From: UBA1731 sp964440985
GTDB taxonomy: Bacteria; Verrucomicrobiota; Kiritimatiellia; RFP12; UBA1067
Length of the DNA stretch: 34,562 nucleotides
NCBI GenBank assembly: GCA_964440985.1
Contig: CAYTWE010000020.1
Coordinates: forward strand, 1 to 34,562
Reading direction: 5' to 3'
Shown here one piece after another: positions 23,502-31,567 of this stretch. Numbering within the stretch: position 1 is the stretch's first letter; each line of letters starts with the position of its first letter. The position numbers and the translations under genes were made by a program. The notes beneath the pieces are model-generated. The model saw only the letters and a program-made list of their open reading frames with translations, searched no databases and was not told the origin of the DNA.

Positions 23502-25856
23502 ATGGAGCAGCACGGAATCAAGGCGTTCGGTTTGGCGATGGGGTGCATGGCAATGGCACTTGCCGTCTCCGGATGCAGGAACGGTGAGGCGACGGCCACG
23601 GAATTCATGGCAGGCGCAATGGGTGGAGACGGCACGGCCGTTGGTTTGGGTGCGGAACGCAGTTCCGCGCCCATCCGCACGGAACTCGATCTCGCAAAAG
23701 TCCTGAAGAGCACATCGGGCGTGAAGACGAAGGCGAAGGTTACGGAGAAGGGGATCGAAGTCAAGTACGTGAAGTTCGACTCCACCGACGCAACGAGATG
23801 GGCCGGAATATACTTTGATCTTCCGGACTGTTCACCGTACGATGAGATTGAGATTGTCGTCACGCCCGGATACGGACGCTATGATTCGCTCACCATCGGG
23901 CTGCGCGACGATCGCGGGTACACGTTCGGAATAAACCATTCGGGAAACCATCTGAACGAAGAGATGCATACGTATTCCCTGCGCAAGTTCGACTTCTCGA
24001 CGGCAAAGGAGCCGTATGACCCGTCAAGGGTGAAGGGTGCGAGCTTCTACACCCGCTGTCCGGCGGAGGACAGCTGCTTCTACGTAAAGAGCATACGTCT
24101 CGTGAACCGTCTCCCTGAGCGGTGCGCGGAGCTTTCGTCTGGATTCAGGGCCATCGGCGAGTCCGCGCTGGCGGACGAGGCGGCGACGCTTCCCTCCGAC
24201 GTCGCCGCAGGGCGTCTTGGCGCGAAGGCGGCGAGAATGCGTTTGGACGAGTTGACCGAGCTGAAGGCGTCGAAGATCCGTGTGCTTTGGCGGGCGGAAT
24301 CGGCCAGGCGGCATCCGTCGTCGTCATTGGCTATTGGATGGATTGACGGGTACGAGAAGGTGCGGCCGGACGGCGAGAGGTTCATCGGCTTCATGCCGTC
24401 CTTCGGCGAAGTCAGAACCGTTCTCGCACGTGGTGAGCGTGAAGGTGTGCAGGTGCTGTGCCTCGCGCCGGAGGGCCGTGCGGTTCAGGATGTCCGCATC
24501 GAGGCGGGGACGTTCCGGAACGGAACGGGCGACGAACTGCCGTCCGTTTCGGTGGCTCCGGTCGGGCGCGTCACCGTTGTACGCACCAAGGCGTCGAGCG
24601 ATGCTCTTGGTGAGCACTTTGACCCGATATGCGAATTCACCAATTCCGTAGACGTTGTGTCAAACGGATGCATTCAGGCGTTTCATGTGCGTTTCGCCGC
24701 CGCGCCGGAGACAGTTCCCGGCGTGTATCGCGGAACGCTGCGGGTGTCGTCCGGTGATGGCGCTTCGGCGGAAATCCCTGCGGCGGTGCGCGTGTCGTCT
24801 GTGACGCTGCCGGTCAAGGCGTCGCTGCGTACGGCGACATCCGTCTACGGATCGGATGCGATGGGCAGCCACAAGAGGGACTTTGAGCTGTGGATGCTGA
24901 AGAACTACCGGATCAATCCGTTCTCGATATATTCCGGGAACATGACGATGACGCCAAAGCTGCAGCCGGTCTCCGACTATGTTGCGGCAATGCCGTACGG
25001 GCTTTCGTTCGTGCCGGTTCTCTACCTTGAACGTCCGGCGGAGGCCTACCGCTTCTCGCCTGACTCCACCAACCACACGAAGGACACGTGGCGCATAGAC
25101 CTGACCCCTGAGCAGCGGAAGGTGTACAATGCCCACTTCAAGAAGGCGTACCTTGAAACGCTTCGCCGCCGTGTGCCGGAGATCAAGGCCGCCGGGCTGT
25201 GGGACATCGCCGCGTGCTACTGCTTCGATGAAGCGCCGAACGACGAGTTCGAGGCGATGAAGGATCTCACCGATGCGATCCGCGCCGAGTTCCCGGACAT
25301 GAAGTTCATCTCCACGCTTTTTGACGCCTCGTGCGGGGTGGGCGAAAACTCCATCACGGCGAAAAGCATGAACGAGTGGATGCCCTCGACTGGTTCGTAC
25401 AACTACTCCGTGGCCAAGGCGGCGAGGGCTCTCGGTCACAAGGTGTGGTACTACACGATCACCTGCGACATCGACTGCACAGCGCTCTCGGACATCCGCG
25501 CCGAGCTTGGAGCGCGGGCGTTCGCGCTTGAGGTGGACGGATGGCTCGTGTGGACGGTCTCGCGCTGGTACGGCAACAAGCCGGTATCCTCATCCGGCGC
25601 AACCGGATGGAATCCTGAAAGCTTTCCGGGATACAACGGCGGCGGATCGTATTTCGCGATCGCTTCGGACGGAACGTTCCTGCCAACGCTCCGTGCAGAG
25701 GCGATACGAGACGGCATTGAGGATCATGCGCTCCTCTCCCTTGCCCGCGACGCCGGTGTGGGGCAGGAGTTCACGCACGAAGAAAGCCACCGGTTCTCCG
25801 CCGCCGAGCAGCGCAAGGCCAGGCTTCGCGCATTCGATGCGCTTGAGCGGCGATAG
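23502..25856 (+). CDS. DUF4091-type glycoside-hydrolase-like lipoprotein
   Basis: This 784-aa lipoprotein has lipobox VSGC25. Residues about 50-200 form a strand-rich carbohydrate-binding-like region. A middle Ig-like part (about 290-440) precedes a TIM-barrel-like region with ACYCFDEAPNDEF (about 571-583), carrying acidic residues where a catalytic acid would sit. The C-terminus has the DUF4091 signature LRAEAIRDGIEDHALL (about 731-746). DUF4091 domains follow putative glycosidase barrels in Bacteroidota and PVC bacteria; the substrate is unknown. ATG 23502 has GGAGGAG at 23487-23493; ATG 23475, with a weaker site, would only lengthen the leader. It follows the beta-repeat protein by 30 bp, probably as one transcript. 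Confidence 0.8.
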   Translation: MEQHGIKAFGLAMGCMAMALAVSGCRNGEATATEFMAGAMGGDGTAVGLGAERSSAPIRTELDLAKVLKSTSGVKTKAKVTEKGIEVKYVKFDSTDATRWAGIYFDLPDCSPYDEIEIVVTPGYGRYDSLTIGLRDDRGYTFGINHSGNHLNEEMHTYSLRKFDFSTAKEPYDPSRVKGASFYTRCPAEDSCFYVKSIRLVNRLPERCAELSSGFRAIGESALADEAATLPSDVAAGRLGAKAARMRLDELTELKASKIRVLWRAESARRHPSSSLAIGWIDGYEKVRPDGERFIGFMPSFGEVRTVLARGEREGVQVLCLAPEGRAVQDVRIEAGTFRNGTGDELPSVSVAPVGRVTVVRTKASSDALGEHFDPICEFTNSVDVVSNGCIQAFHVRFAAAPETVPGVYRGTLRVSSGDGASAEIPAAVRVSSVTLPVKASLRTATSVYGSDAMGSHKRDFELWMLKNYRINPFSIYSGNMTMTPKLQPVSDYVAAMPYGLSFVPVLYLERPAEAYRFSPDSTNHTKDTWRIDLTPEQRKVYNAHFKKAYLETLRRRVPEIKAAGLWDIAACYCFDEAPNDEFEAMKDLTDAIRAEFPDMKFISTLFDASCGVGENSITAKSMNEWMPSTGSYNYSVAKAARALGHKVWYYTITCDIDCTALSDIRAELGARAFALEVDGWLVWTVSRWYGNKPVSSSGATGWNPESFPGYNGGGSYFAIASDGTFLPTLRAEAIRDGIEDHALLSLARDAGVGQEFTHEESHRFSAAEQRKARLRAFDALERR

Positions 25857-25895
25857 AGGGGGGGCGCGGAGCGATGCCCACGCTGCGGCGATTTA

Positions 25896-25904
25896 TGGTA
25901 AAAT
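25896..25904 (+). promoter_or_regulatory. Promoter of M24-protein gene
   Basis: TGG-TAAAAT (-10 at 25899-25904) with no recognisable -35. It is followed by AGGGCGC and a leader that can fold (25908-25958). Confidence 0.5.
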
Positions 25905-25907
25905 AGG

Positions 25908-25958
25908 GCGCATTGGGTTTAGGAGCAGATGTCGTGTGGGATGTCTGACCCTATGCGC
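25908..25958 (+). other. Structured 5' leader of M24-protein mRNA
   Basis: GCGCAT-T-GGGT (25908-25918) pairs with ACCC-T-ATGCGC (25948-25958), ten pairs with one T/T mismatch. Inside it, CAGA (25926-25929) pairs with TCTG (25944-25947). The stem begins about at the expected transcription start. No known riboswitch class is recognised. The gene starts 45 bp further on. Confidence 0.5.
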
Positions 25959-26002
25959 ATACAGAGAATCTATCAAACGTAAAATCAGAAAGGAAAGAGA
26001 AG

Positions 26003-27181
26003 ATGGCTCGCATTCAGATACCTGTTGAGGAGTTCAAGGAGCGCGTCGCCCGTGCGGCGAAGCTGGTGGCAGAGAAGGGCCTGGACGTCCTTGTGGTCAA
26101 CGGCTCCGAGGCTGACTATGCGGATACGCGGTATTTCTCGAATTTCTGGCCGGTGTTCGAGCGCTGCGGCATCGCGATCGCCGCGAATGGCGAAGCGGCT
26201 TTGATGGTCGGGCCGGAATCGCAGGTGTTTGCCGGCGACTTCAGCTGGATGGATCGCATCTGCGTTGTGTACCAGTACCGTGAGAGCGCGAATCCGGCAT
26301 ACCCCGAACTCAAGAGCGAAACGTACCGCGACGTCTTCAAGAAGCTTGGCGTCACGGGAGACAGCATCAAGATCGGCGTTGCGGCTAAGCTCAACACGAA
26401 CGTCGTGCAGTACGACGGCATCCGCGAGTGCTATCCCAACGCGCAGATCGTCTGGGCTGACGACATCATGCTCGCACTTCGCCGCATCAAGAGCGACAAC
26501 GAGATCGCCTGCATCCGCGAGGCGGCCCGCATCACCGATCTCGCCACGAAGGCCGTCATGGCGGAGTTGAGACCCGGCAAGACGGAGCTTGAGCTTGTAG
26601 GCGTTGCGCAGAAGTGCATCTACGAGAACGGTGCGGAGTACGAGGGTCTTCCGATGTACTGCTTCTCCGAGAAGTCCACGCGCCATGCGATCTCCCGTTC
26701 GAGCTACAAGCCGATCGAATACGGCGACATCGTGCAGCTGAACCTCTCCGCGAAGATCTGCGGCTATTCGCCGTCCATCGGTCTCCCCGTCTGCTGCGGA
26801 AAGCTCACGCCCGAAAAGCGCGATCTCGTGCAGTTCGGCCTTGATGCCCACTACTGGACCGAGGAGCATCTCAAGCCCGGCATTCTTGCTTCGCAGGTCG
26901 CCAAGGACTTCATCAAGTTCTACGAGGATCATGGCCGCCGCGCCAACTACTTCTACGGCCCGTGCCACGGCACCGGTCTCATCGAAGTCGAGGCGCCCTG
27001 GATGGAGACAAGCTCCGACTACGAGCTTATGCCCAACATGACGTTCCAGATCGACACCTTCGTCACGTCACCGACGTTCGGTCTGCGCTGGGAGAAGCCG
27101 ATCGCCATCACCAAGGACGGATGCCAGAACCTTGCGCCGTCCCAGATCGGCACGAACGGCCCGATTGAGGTCGAGTGCTGA
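26003..27181 (+). CDS. M24-family (creatinase/aminopeptidase P-like) protein lacking metal ligands
   Basis: This 392-aa pita-bread-fold protein has a creatinase N-terminal-like domain (about 1-155) and an M24 domain (about 165-385). It keeps a candidate catalytic His228 (STRHAIS), H322 (GPCHGTG) and E364. The two metal-binding Asp are replaced: N247 in GDIVQLNLSA and S258 in GYSPSIGLPV. D351 (FQID) stands where a Glu is usual. Creatinase, which needs no metal, likewise has Asn at the first position (GDILSLN, from memory). An aminopeptidase role is therefore unlikely, and a C-N hydrolase of creatinase type, or a pseudoenzyme, is more plausible. The start is ATG 26003 with AGAAAGGAAAGAG upstream. 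A creatininase-family gene follows 114 bp downstream. Confidence 0.8.
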   Translation: MARIQIPVEEFKERVARAAKLVAEKGLDVLVVNGSEADYADTRYFSNFWPVFERCGIAIAANGEAALMVGPESQVFAGDFSWMDRICVVYQYRESANPAYPELKSETYRDVFKKLGVTGDSIKIGVAAKLNTNVVQYDGIRECYPNAQIVWADDIMLALRRIKSDNEIACIREAARITDLATKAVMAELRPGKTELELVGVAQKCIYENGAEYEGLPMYCFSEKSTRHAISRSSYKPIEYGDIVQLNLSAKICGYSPSIGLPVCCGKLTPEKRDLVQFGLDAHYWTEEHLKPGILASQVAKDFIKFYEDHGRRANYFYGPCHGTGLIEVEAPWMETSSDYELMPNMTFQIDTFVTSPTFGLRWEKPIAITKDGCQNLAPSQIGTNGPIEVEC

Positions 27182-27191
27182 CATTGACGCG

Positions 27192-27229
27192 GAAGGCTTG
27201 GCATCGGAACGGTTTCGTGCCAAGCCTTC
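27192..27229 (+). terminator. Long perfect hairpin after M24 gene
   Basis: GAAGGCTTGGCA (27192-27203) and TGCCAAGCCTTC (27218-27229) form a perfect 12-bp stem with a 14-nt loop, 10 bp after the stop. It is followed by TTCGCG rather than a U-tract, so it may be an imperfect terminator or an mRNA-stabilising element between the two genes. Confidence 0.55.
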
Positions 27230-27295
27230 TTCGCGTTGACCGCCGTCATGCCGCGTCCGCAGACTTTAACGCAGAATTAGGAAAGGGAATTTCAG

Positions 27296-28039
27296 ATGAG
27301 ATACGAATTGATGAGGCCGAGCCAGATTCGCGAAGCCATCAAGAAACGCACACCTGTGGTGCTTCCGCTCGGTGTGCTTGAATACCACTCCGAGCATCTT
27401 CCCGTGGGCATGGATACGCTTGCGGTGGAACGCGCTCTCCACGAGTACGAGAAGGAGGCCGAGGTCGTGATACTTCCGAGCTTCTACTGGGGAGCATCGT
27501 CCCGCGCGGTCGCGCCATGCGAAGGTCGCGGTTCGATTCCGGTTGATTCGCAGGCACTCGTTCCGATCGCACGTCAGATATTCCGCGGACTCCTCGACGT
27601 GGGATTCCGCAACATCCACACTTTTGTGCATCACCAGAGCGAAGATTTCAGCGCCGGGATGCCGACCGACCTTGCGTTCCGTCTCGCAAGCCGTCAGGTG
27701 ATAATGGAGTTCCTTGAGGAGAAGAAGGGTGACGGATGGTGGGGCGATCCGTCGTCTGCGGCGTACTACACCGACCACACCAACCTTGACGCCAATCCGT
27801 TCATCTGGATTCAGAACCACGCCTTGATGGATGCGAAGGTGCTTGCAAAGTATCCGTTCGACCATGCGGGCGAGGGTGAGACGTCGCTCATGATGTCGCT
27901 CTGTCCGGATACGGTGAACATGAACGAGTTCGACAAGACCGCATGGTATGCGCAGTCTGCGCTCAAGGCGTCGAAGGAGACGGGTGACGGCGGAGTCGCC
28001 ATGATTCTCGACCATTTCCGCCGTGTGTTCGGCCGGTGA
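27296..28039 (+). CDS. Creatininase-family amidohydrolase
   Basis: This 247-aa protein has the creatininase-family metal motif LPLGVLEYHSEHLPVGMD (23-40) with E29, H31 and D40 as ligands, and the HAGEGETSLMMSL block (190-202, with E195). The usual NGHGGN loop is altered to FVHHQSEDF (110-118), so only part of the second metal site is recognisable. Family members open cyclic amides: creatinine to creatine, or formamide intermediates in riboflavin/F420 and mycofactocin pathways. A creatinase-like M24 gene directly upstream makes a creatinine- or hydantoin-like substrate an attractive inference, not a proof. The start is ATG 27296 with AGGAAAGGGA upstream; no separate promoter is evident. Confidence 0.8.
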   Translation: MRYELMRPSQIREAIKKRTPVVLPLGVLEYHSEHLPVGMDTLAVERALHEYEKEAEVVILPSFYWGASSRAVAPCEGRGSIPVDSQALVPIARQIFRGLLDVGFRNIHTFVHHQSEDFSAGMPTDLAFRLASRQVIMEFLEEKKGDGWWGDPSSAAYYTDHTNLDANPFIWIQNHALMDAKVLAKYPFDHAGEGETSLMMSLCPDTVNMNEFDKTAWYAQSALKASKETGDGGVAMILDHFRRVFGR

Positions 28040-28077
28040 TTTGACGATACGTAAAGACTACAGAGAATACACATCAG

Positions 28078-29424
28078 ATGAATACGGTTCTGATCGGTTC
28101 GCAGTGGGGCGACGAGGGAAAAGGCAAGGTCATTGACGTCCTTACGGACAAGGCCGACCTGGTGGTTCGCTATCAGGGAGGCTCCAATGCCGGGCATACG
28201 GTTATCGCCGAGGGCAAGAAGCGTGTGCTCAGGCTGATTCCGAGCGGAATTCTCCATGAAGGAAAAGTCTGCATAATCGGCAACGGCGTTGTGATGAACC
28301 CGCTTGATCTCATCGAGGAGATCGAGGCGATGCGGGCGACAGGCGTCGAGCCGAAGGGGCGTCTTTTCATCTCCACCCGAACCCAGATGGTGATGCTGTA
28401 CCACAGGGCGTTGGACAAGGCGGAGGAGGCCGCGCGCGCACCCGGAAAGAAGATCGGGACGACCGGGCGCGGAATCGGCCCCGCCTACGCGGCGAAGGTT
28501 TCCCGCACCGGTCTGCGCTGCGGTGACATGCTCGCGCCGAACTTCCTCGACCTTGTGCGTGAACAGGTGGAGGAGACGAACGCAAAGCTCCGTATGCTCA
28601 AGAGCGAGCGTGTCGACGATGGCGATGCGATCGATGTGCCTGGCTGCACCGTCAAGGACTACCGTCTGGACGCCGACGAACTCGTTGCCATCTACAGGAC
28701 GGTGCAGGAGAAGCTTGCGCCGTACGTACGGGACACCGTTCCTATGCTGCACGAGGCGAAGAAGGCCGGAAAGTCCATCCTGCTCGAAGGTGCACAGGGC
28801 ACGATGCTTGACATCGACTTTGGCACGTACCCGTTTGTGACGTCGTCGAATCCGACGTCGGGCGGCGCCTGCATCGGATCGGGGCTGTCGCCGCGTGACA
28901 TCGACTGTGTGGTTGGCGTGGTGAAGGCGTACACGACGCGTGTTGGCGAAGGCCCGTTCCCGACGGAGCTGTACAATGCCGTGGATATGCTGGACGAGGA
29001 CGGCAGGGTCATGGCTGAACGCGGGCACGAGTTCGGCGCAGTCACGAAGCGTCCGCGCCGAACCGGCTGGTACGATGCCGTCATCGCCCGCTATGCGCAG
29101 CAGGTCAACGGGGTTGACTACTGGGCGCTGACGAAGCTCGACGTGATGGATGTGTTCCCGAAGATCAAGATCTGCGTTGCGTACGAACTTGACGGAAAGC
29201 GCATAGACTACATTCCGTCCTCCGCCTCGGAACTTGCGCGGGTGAAGCCGATATACGAGGAGATGGACGGATGGATGTGCGAGACGTCCAACATCACGCG
29301 GATGGAGGATCTGCCGCCGAAGGCGAAGGCGTATGTCGACAGGCTTGTGGAGCTTTCCGGCGGAAAGCTCGGAATACTCTCGATCGGCCCTGCCCGTGAA
29401 TCCACGTTGCGCATAGCGTTATGA
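28078..29424 (+). CDS. purA: Adenylosuccinate synthetase
   Basis: Joins IMP and aspartate using GTP, the first committed step to AMP. It is 448 aa, a normal length. The GTP-binding/active-site loop GSQWGDEGKGK (7-17) and NAGHTV (about 37-42) are intact, as are GTTGRGIGPAY (about 126-136) and EGAQGTMLDIDFGTYPFVTS. The start is ATG 28078, 38 bp after the creatininase-like gene, with only weak AGAGAA upstream. Its stop overlaps the cdsA start (ATGA, 29421-29424). The purA-cdsA pair is not functionally obvious; the coupling suggests shared growth-related expression. Confidence 0.97.
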   Translation: MNTVLIGSQWGDEGKGKVIDVLTDKADLVVRYQGGSNAGHTVIAEGKKRVLRLIPSGILHEGKVCIIGNGVVMNPLDLIEEIEAMRATGVEPKGRLFISTRTQMVMLYHRALDKAEEAARAPGKKIGTTGRGIGPAYAAKVSRTGLRCGDMLAPNFLDLVREQVEETNAKLRMLKSERVDDGDAIDVPGCTVKDYRLDADELVAIYRTVQEKLAPYVRDTVPMLHEAKKAGKSILLEGAQGTMLDIDFGTYPFVTSSNPTSGGACIGSGLSPRDIDCVVGVVKAYTTRVGEGPFPTELYNAVDMLDEDGRVMAERGHEFGAVTKRPRRTGWYDAVIARYAQQVNGVDYWALTKLDVMDVFPKIKICVAYELDGKRIDYIPSSASELARVKPIYEEMDGWMCETSNITRMEDLPPKAKAYVDRLVELSGGKLGILSIGPARESTLRIAL

Positions 29425-30341
29425 ACCCTGTTCTGAAGCGCACCCTCTGCGGATTGGGCGTAGGAGCCTTGGTCATCGGGCTGTTCCTGTACTGCCCGCT
29501 TCTTTGGATCATGCCCGTCATCCTCCTGCTCTCGACGTTTGTCCAGATGGAGTTCTACCAGATGGCAAAGCGGAAGTACGAGCCGGTCGCATGGTTCGGT
29601 CTGCTCATGGGTGCGGCCTGGATAGCGTGCACTGGATGGCTTGGCGGCGGCACATCGTTCAATCTGCTGATGCTGTTTGCGAGCCTCGTGCCGTTCATGT
29701 CCGTTTCGTTTGCGCTGCTGTGCCTTCTGGTGCTGTTTTCCTCGCGACGGCGGAATCCGGTCGGGACGATTGCCGTCACGTTGCTCGGTTTCCTGTATGT
29801 GCCGTTCCTTCTTTCGTTCTTCCTCCTTACGGTTCAGCTTTCCGGGCTGCCGCTGCAGTCGCCTTCGGCGGACGTTTCGCGGGTGGGGCTGTACACGCTT
29901 TTTGCGCTGATTGCGGTCTCAAAGCTGTCGGATACGGGTGGGTTTGCGTTCGGAATGGCGTTCGGCAGACACAAGATGTGTCCCTCGATTTCGCCAAAGA
30001 AGTCGTGGGAGGGGCTTCTCGGTTCCATGCTGTTCTCATCCGCCGCCGCTGCCGGAATGCTTGCGGTTGCGCGGCATTTTGCGTGGGGAGGCGAGCTTGC
30101 CGTCTGGAATCGGTTGAACTACCCGTCGGCGTTTGCCATCGGCGCGTTAATGGCGCTTGTCGCGACCATATGCGACCTGATAGAGAGCCGGTTCAAGCGC
30201 GAGTTCGAGGTCAAGGATTCTTCGCCGTTTCTGCCGGCGGGCATGGGCGGACTTCTCGACATGTTCGATTCCGTGCTGTTCATTCCGGCGATCGTGTATC
30301 CGTTTCTTGCGTTTCTCGTCCACTCGTTCCCCGTGGAATAG
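29421..30341 (+). CDS. cdsA: Phosphatidate cytidylyltransferase (CDP-diglyceride synthase)
   Basis: This integral-membrane enzyme makes CDP-diacylglycerol from CTP and phosphatidic acid for phospholipid synthesis. It is 306 aa with about eight hydrophobic helices. Motifs are KLSDTGGF (168-175), SPKKSWEG (191-198), CDLIESRFKR (251-260) and the CdsA signature KDSSPFLP-AGMGG-LLDMFDS (265-284), with D280 and D283 as metal ligands. The usual PGHGG reads AGMGG, so the histidine is replaced. It is translationally coupled to purA by ATGA. uppS and dxr, common neighbours elsewhere, are absent. A hairpin follows at 30365. Confidence 0.92.
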   Translation: MNPVLKRTLCGLGVGALVIGLFLYCPLLWIMPVILLLSTFVQMEFYQMAKRKYEPVAWFGLLMGAAWIACTGWLGGGTSFNLLMLFASLVPFMSVSFALLCLLVLFSSRRRNPVGTIAVTLLGFLYVPFLLSFFLLTVQLSGLPLQSPSADVSRVGLYTLFALIAVSKLSDTGGFAFGMAFGRHKMCPSISPKKSWEGLLGSMLFSSAAAAGMLAVARHFAWGGELAVWNRLNYPSAFAIGALMALVATICDLIESRFKREFEVKDSSPFLPAGMGGLLDMFDSVLFIPAIVYPFLAFLVHSFPVE

Positions 30342-30364
30342 CGGAGTGTGGTTGACAGGCGGTG

Positions 30365-30399
30365 CGCACGGCGGTTTTTTTTTGCCAGCCGTGCGTTTT
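30365..30399 (+). terminator. Hairpin terminator after cdsA
   Basis: CGCACGGC (30365-30372) pairs with GCCGTGCG (30388-30395), followed by TTTT. The loop itself contains nine consecutive T, so on either strand the structure can end transcription. Confidence 0.65.
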
Positions 30400-30412
30400 C
30401 TCTATGTGCATT

Positions 30413-30421
30413 TGATACAAT
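30413..30421 (+). promoter_or_regulatory. Promoter of PotD-like lipoprotein gene
   Basis: TGA-TACAAT (-10 at 30416-30421) running into ACGCAAC; the -35 region is poor. It lies directly after the cdsA terminator and is the only promoter seen for the run of genes to nadA. Confidence 0.55.
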
Positions 30422-30492
30422 ACGCAACAAGGAACGGATAAAGTTATCCCGCCCGCAACAGCAACAGACAAATGAAAGGAAAGCACTCAAGA

Positions 30493-31536
30493 ATGAACAT
30501 CAGCAAAGTACTGGCGGGCGGTGCGCTCGCCCTCGGTGTCATGTCGGGCTGTGGTCCCGCCAAGCCGGAGCTCCACATCTACACATGGAGCGACTACATA
30601 GCGCCGGATGTCATAGCCCAGTTCGAGAAAGAGAACAACTGCATAATCAAGGTCGACACTTTCGACTCCAACGAGGCGATGTTCGCGAAGCTCAAGGCCG
30701 GCTCCACGGGCTACGACATCATAATGCCAAGTTCATACCAGATCCCGGTCATGGCCCGCAATGGCATGATACTGAAGCTCGACCACTCCAAGCTGCCGAA
30801 CGTCAGGAAGAACTTCGACGCAAACTACAAGACGAGCATACTCGATCCGTCGTTCACCTACAACGTGCCGTACGCCGTCACGTACACCGGATTTGCATAC
30901 CGCAAGGACAGGATCGGCGATGCCCCGATCAACAGCTGGAAGGTGTTTGAGACAGCCGCGCTCAAGGGGCGCATGTCGCTTCTCGCCGATATGCGCGAGA
31001 CGATCGGCGGCGGTTTGAAGGCCTTGGGCTACTCGCTCAATTCCACGAAAAAGGAGGAGATCGACGCCGCCGTCGCAAAGGTTCTCGAATGGAAGAGAAA
31101 CATCGCCAAGTTCGACAACGAGCAGTACAAGACCGCCGTGGCGTCCGCCGAATGGTTTGTCGGGCACGGCTACAGCTCCGATACGATACAGACGATGCTG
31201 GATGACGAGAACGTAGGGTTCTCACTGCCGAAGGAGGGCTTCACCATCGCATTTGACGAAATGGTGATCGCCGCCGACTCCCCTCAGGTCGACCTTGCGC
31301 ACAAGTTCATCAATTTCTGCTACGACCCAGATGTCGCGGCGGCGAACATGACGGACGTGTGCTCGCCGATGCCGATTGCGGCGGCGTTTCCGAAACTGGA
31401 CGAGAAGCTTCGCAAGCTTGTTGTGCTCGATGCCGAAACGCTCCGCCTCGGCGAGGTGCTTAAGGACTTCGACGACAACCCGGAGGTCCGCAAGCTCTAC
31501 ATCGACGCTTGGGACAAAATCAAGGCCGGAGAATAG
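30493..31536 (+). CDS. Spermidine/putrescine-binding (PotD-like) lipoprotein
   Basis: This 347-aa periplasmic substrate-binding protein is anchored by lipobox MSGC20. The mature N-terminus LHIYTWSDYIAPDVIAQFE is the PotD/PotF signature, followed by FDSNEAMFAKLK and YDIIMPSSY, and later FAYRKDRIG. It should bind polyamines and hand them to a PotBC-A ABC importer. No permease or ATPase gene is present here, so it is an orphan in this window. ATG 30493 is preferred because AAAGGAAAG (30475-30483) precedes it; ATG 30472 would add seven residues. A substrate other than polyamine is possible within this family. Confidence 0.88.
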   Translation: MNISKVLAGGALALGVMSGCGPAKPELHIYTWSDYIAPDVIAQFEKENNCIIKVDTFDSNEAMFAKLKAGSTGYDIIMPSSYQIPVMARNGMILKLDHSKLPNVRKNFDANYKTSILDPSFTYNVPYAVTYTGFAYRKDRIGDAPINSWKVFETAALKGRMSLLADMRETIGGGLKALGYSLNSTKKEEIDAAVAKVLEWKRNIAKFDNEQYKTAVASAEWFVGHGYSSDTIQTMLDDENVGFSLPKEGFTIAFDEMVIAADSPQVDLAHKFINFCYDPDVAAANMTDVCSPMPIAAAFPKLDEKLRKLVVLDAETLRLGEVLKDFDDNPEVRKLYIDAWDKIKAGE

Positions 31537-31567
31537 TACGATCCGGCCGAGCGGAAGGAATGCATGA

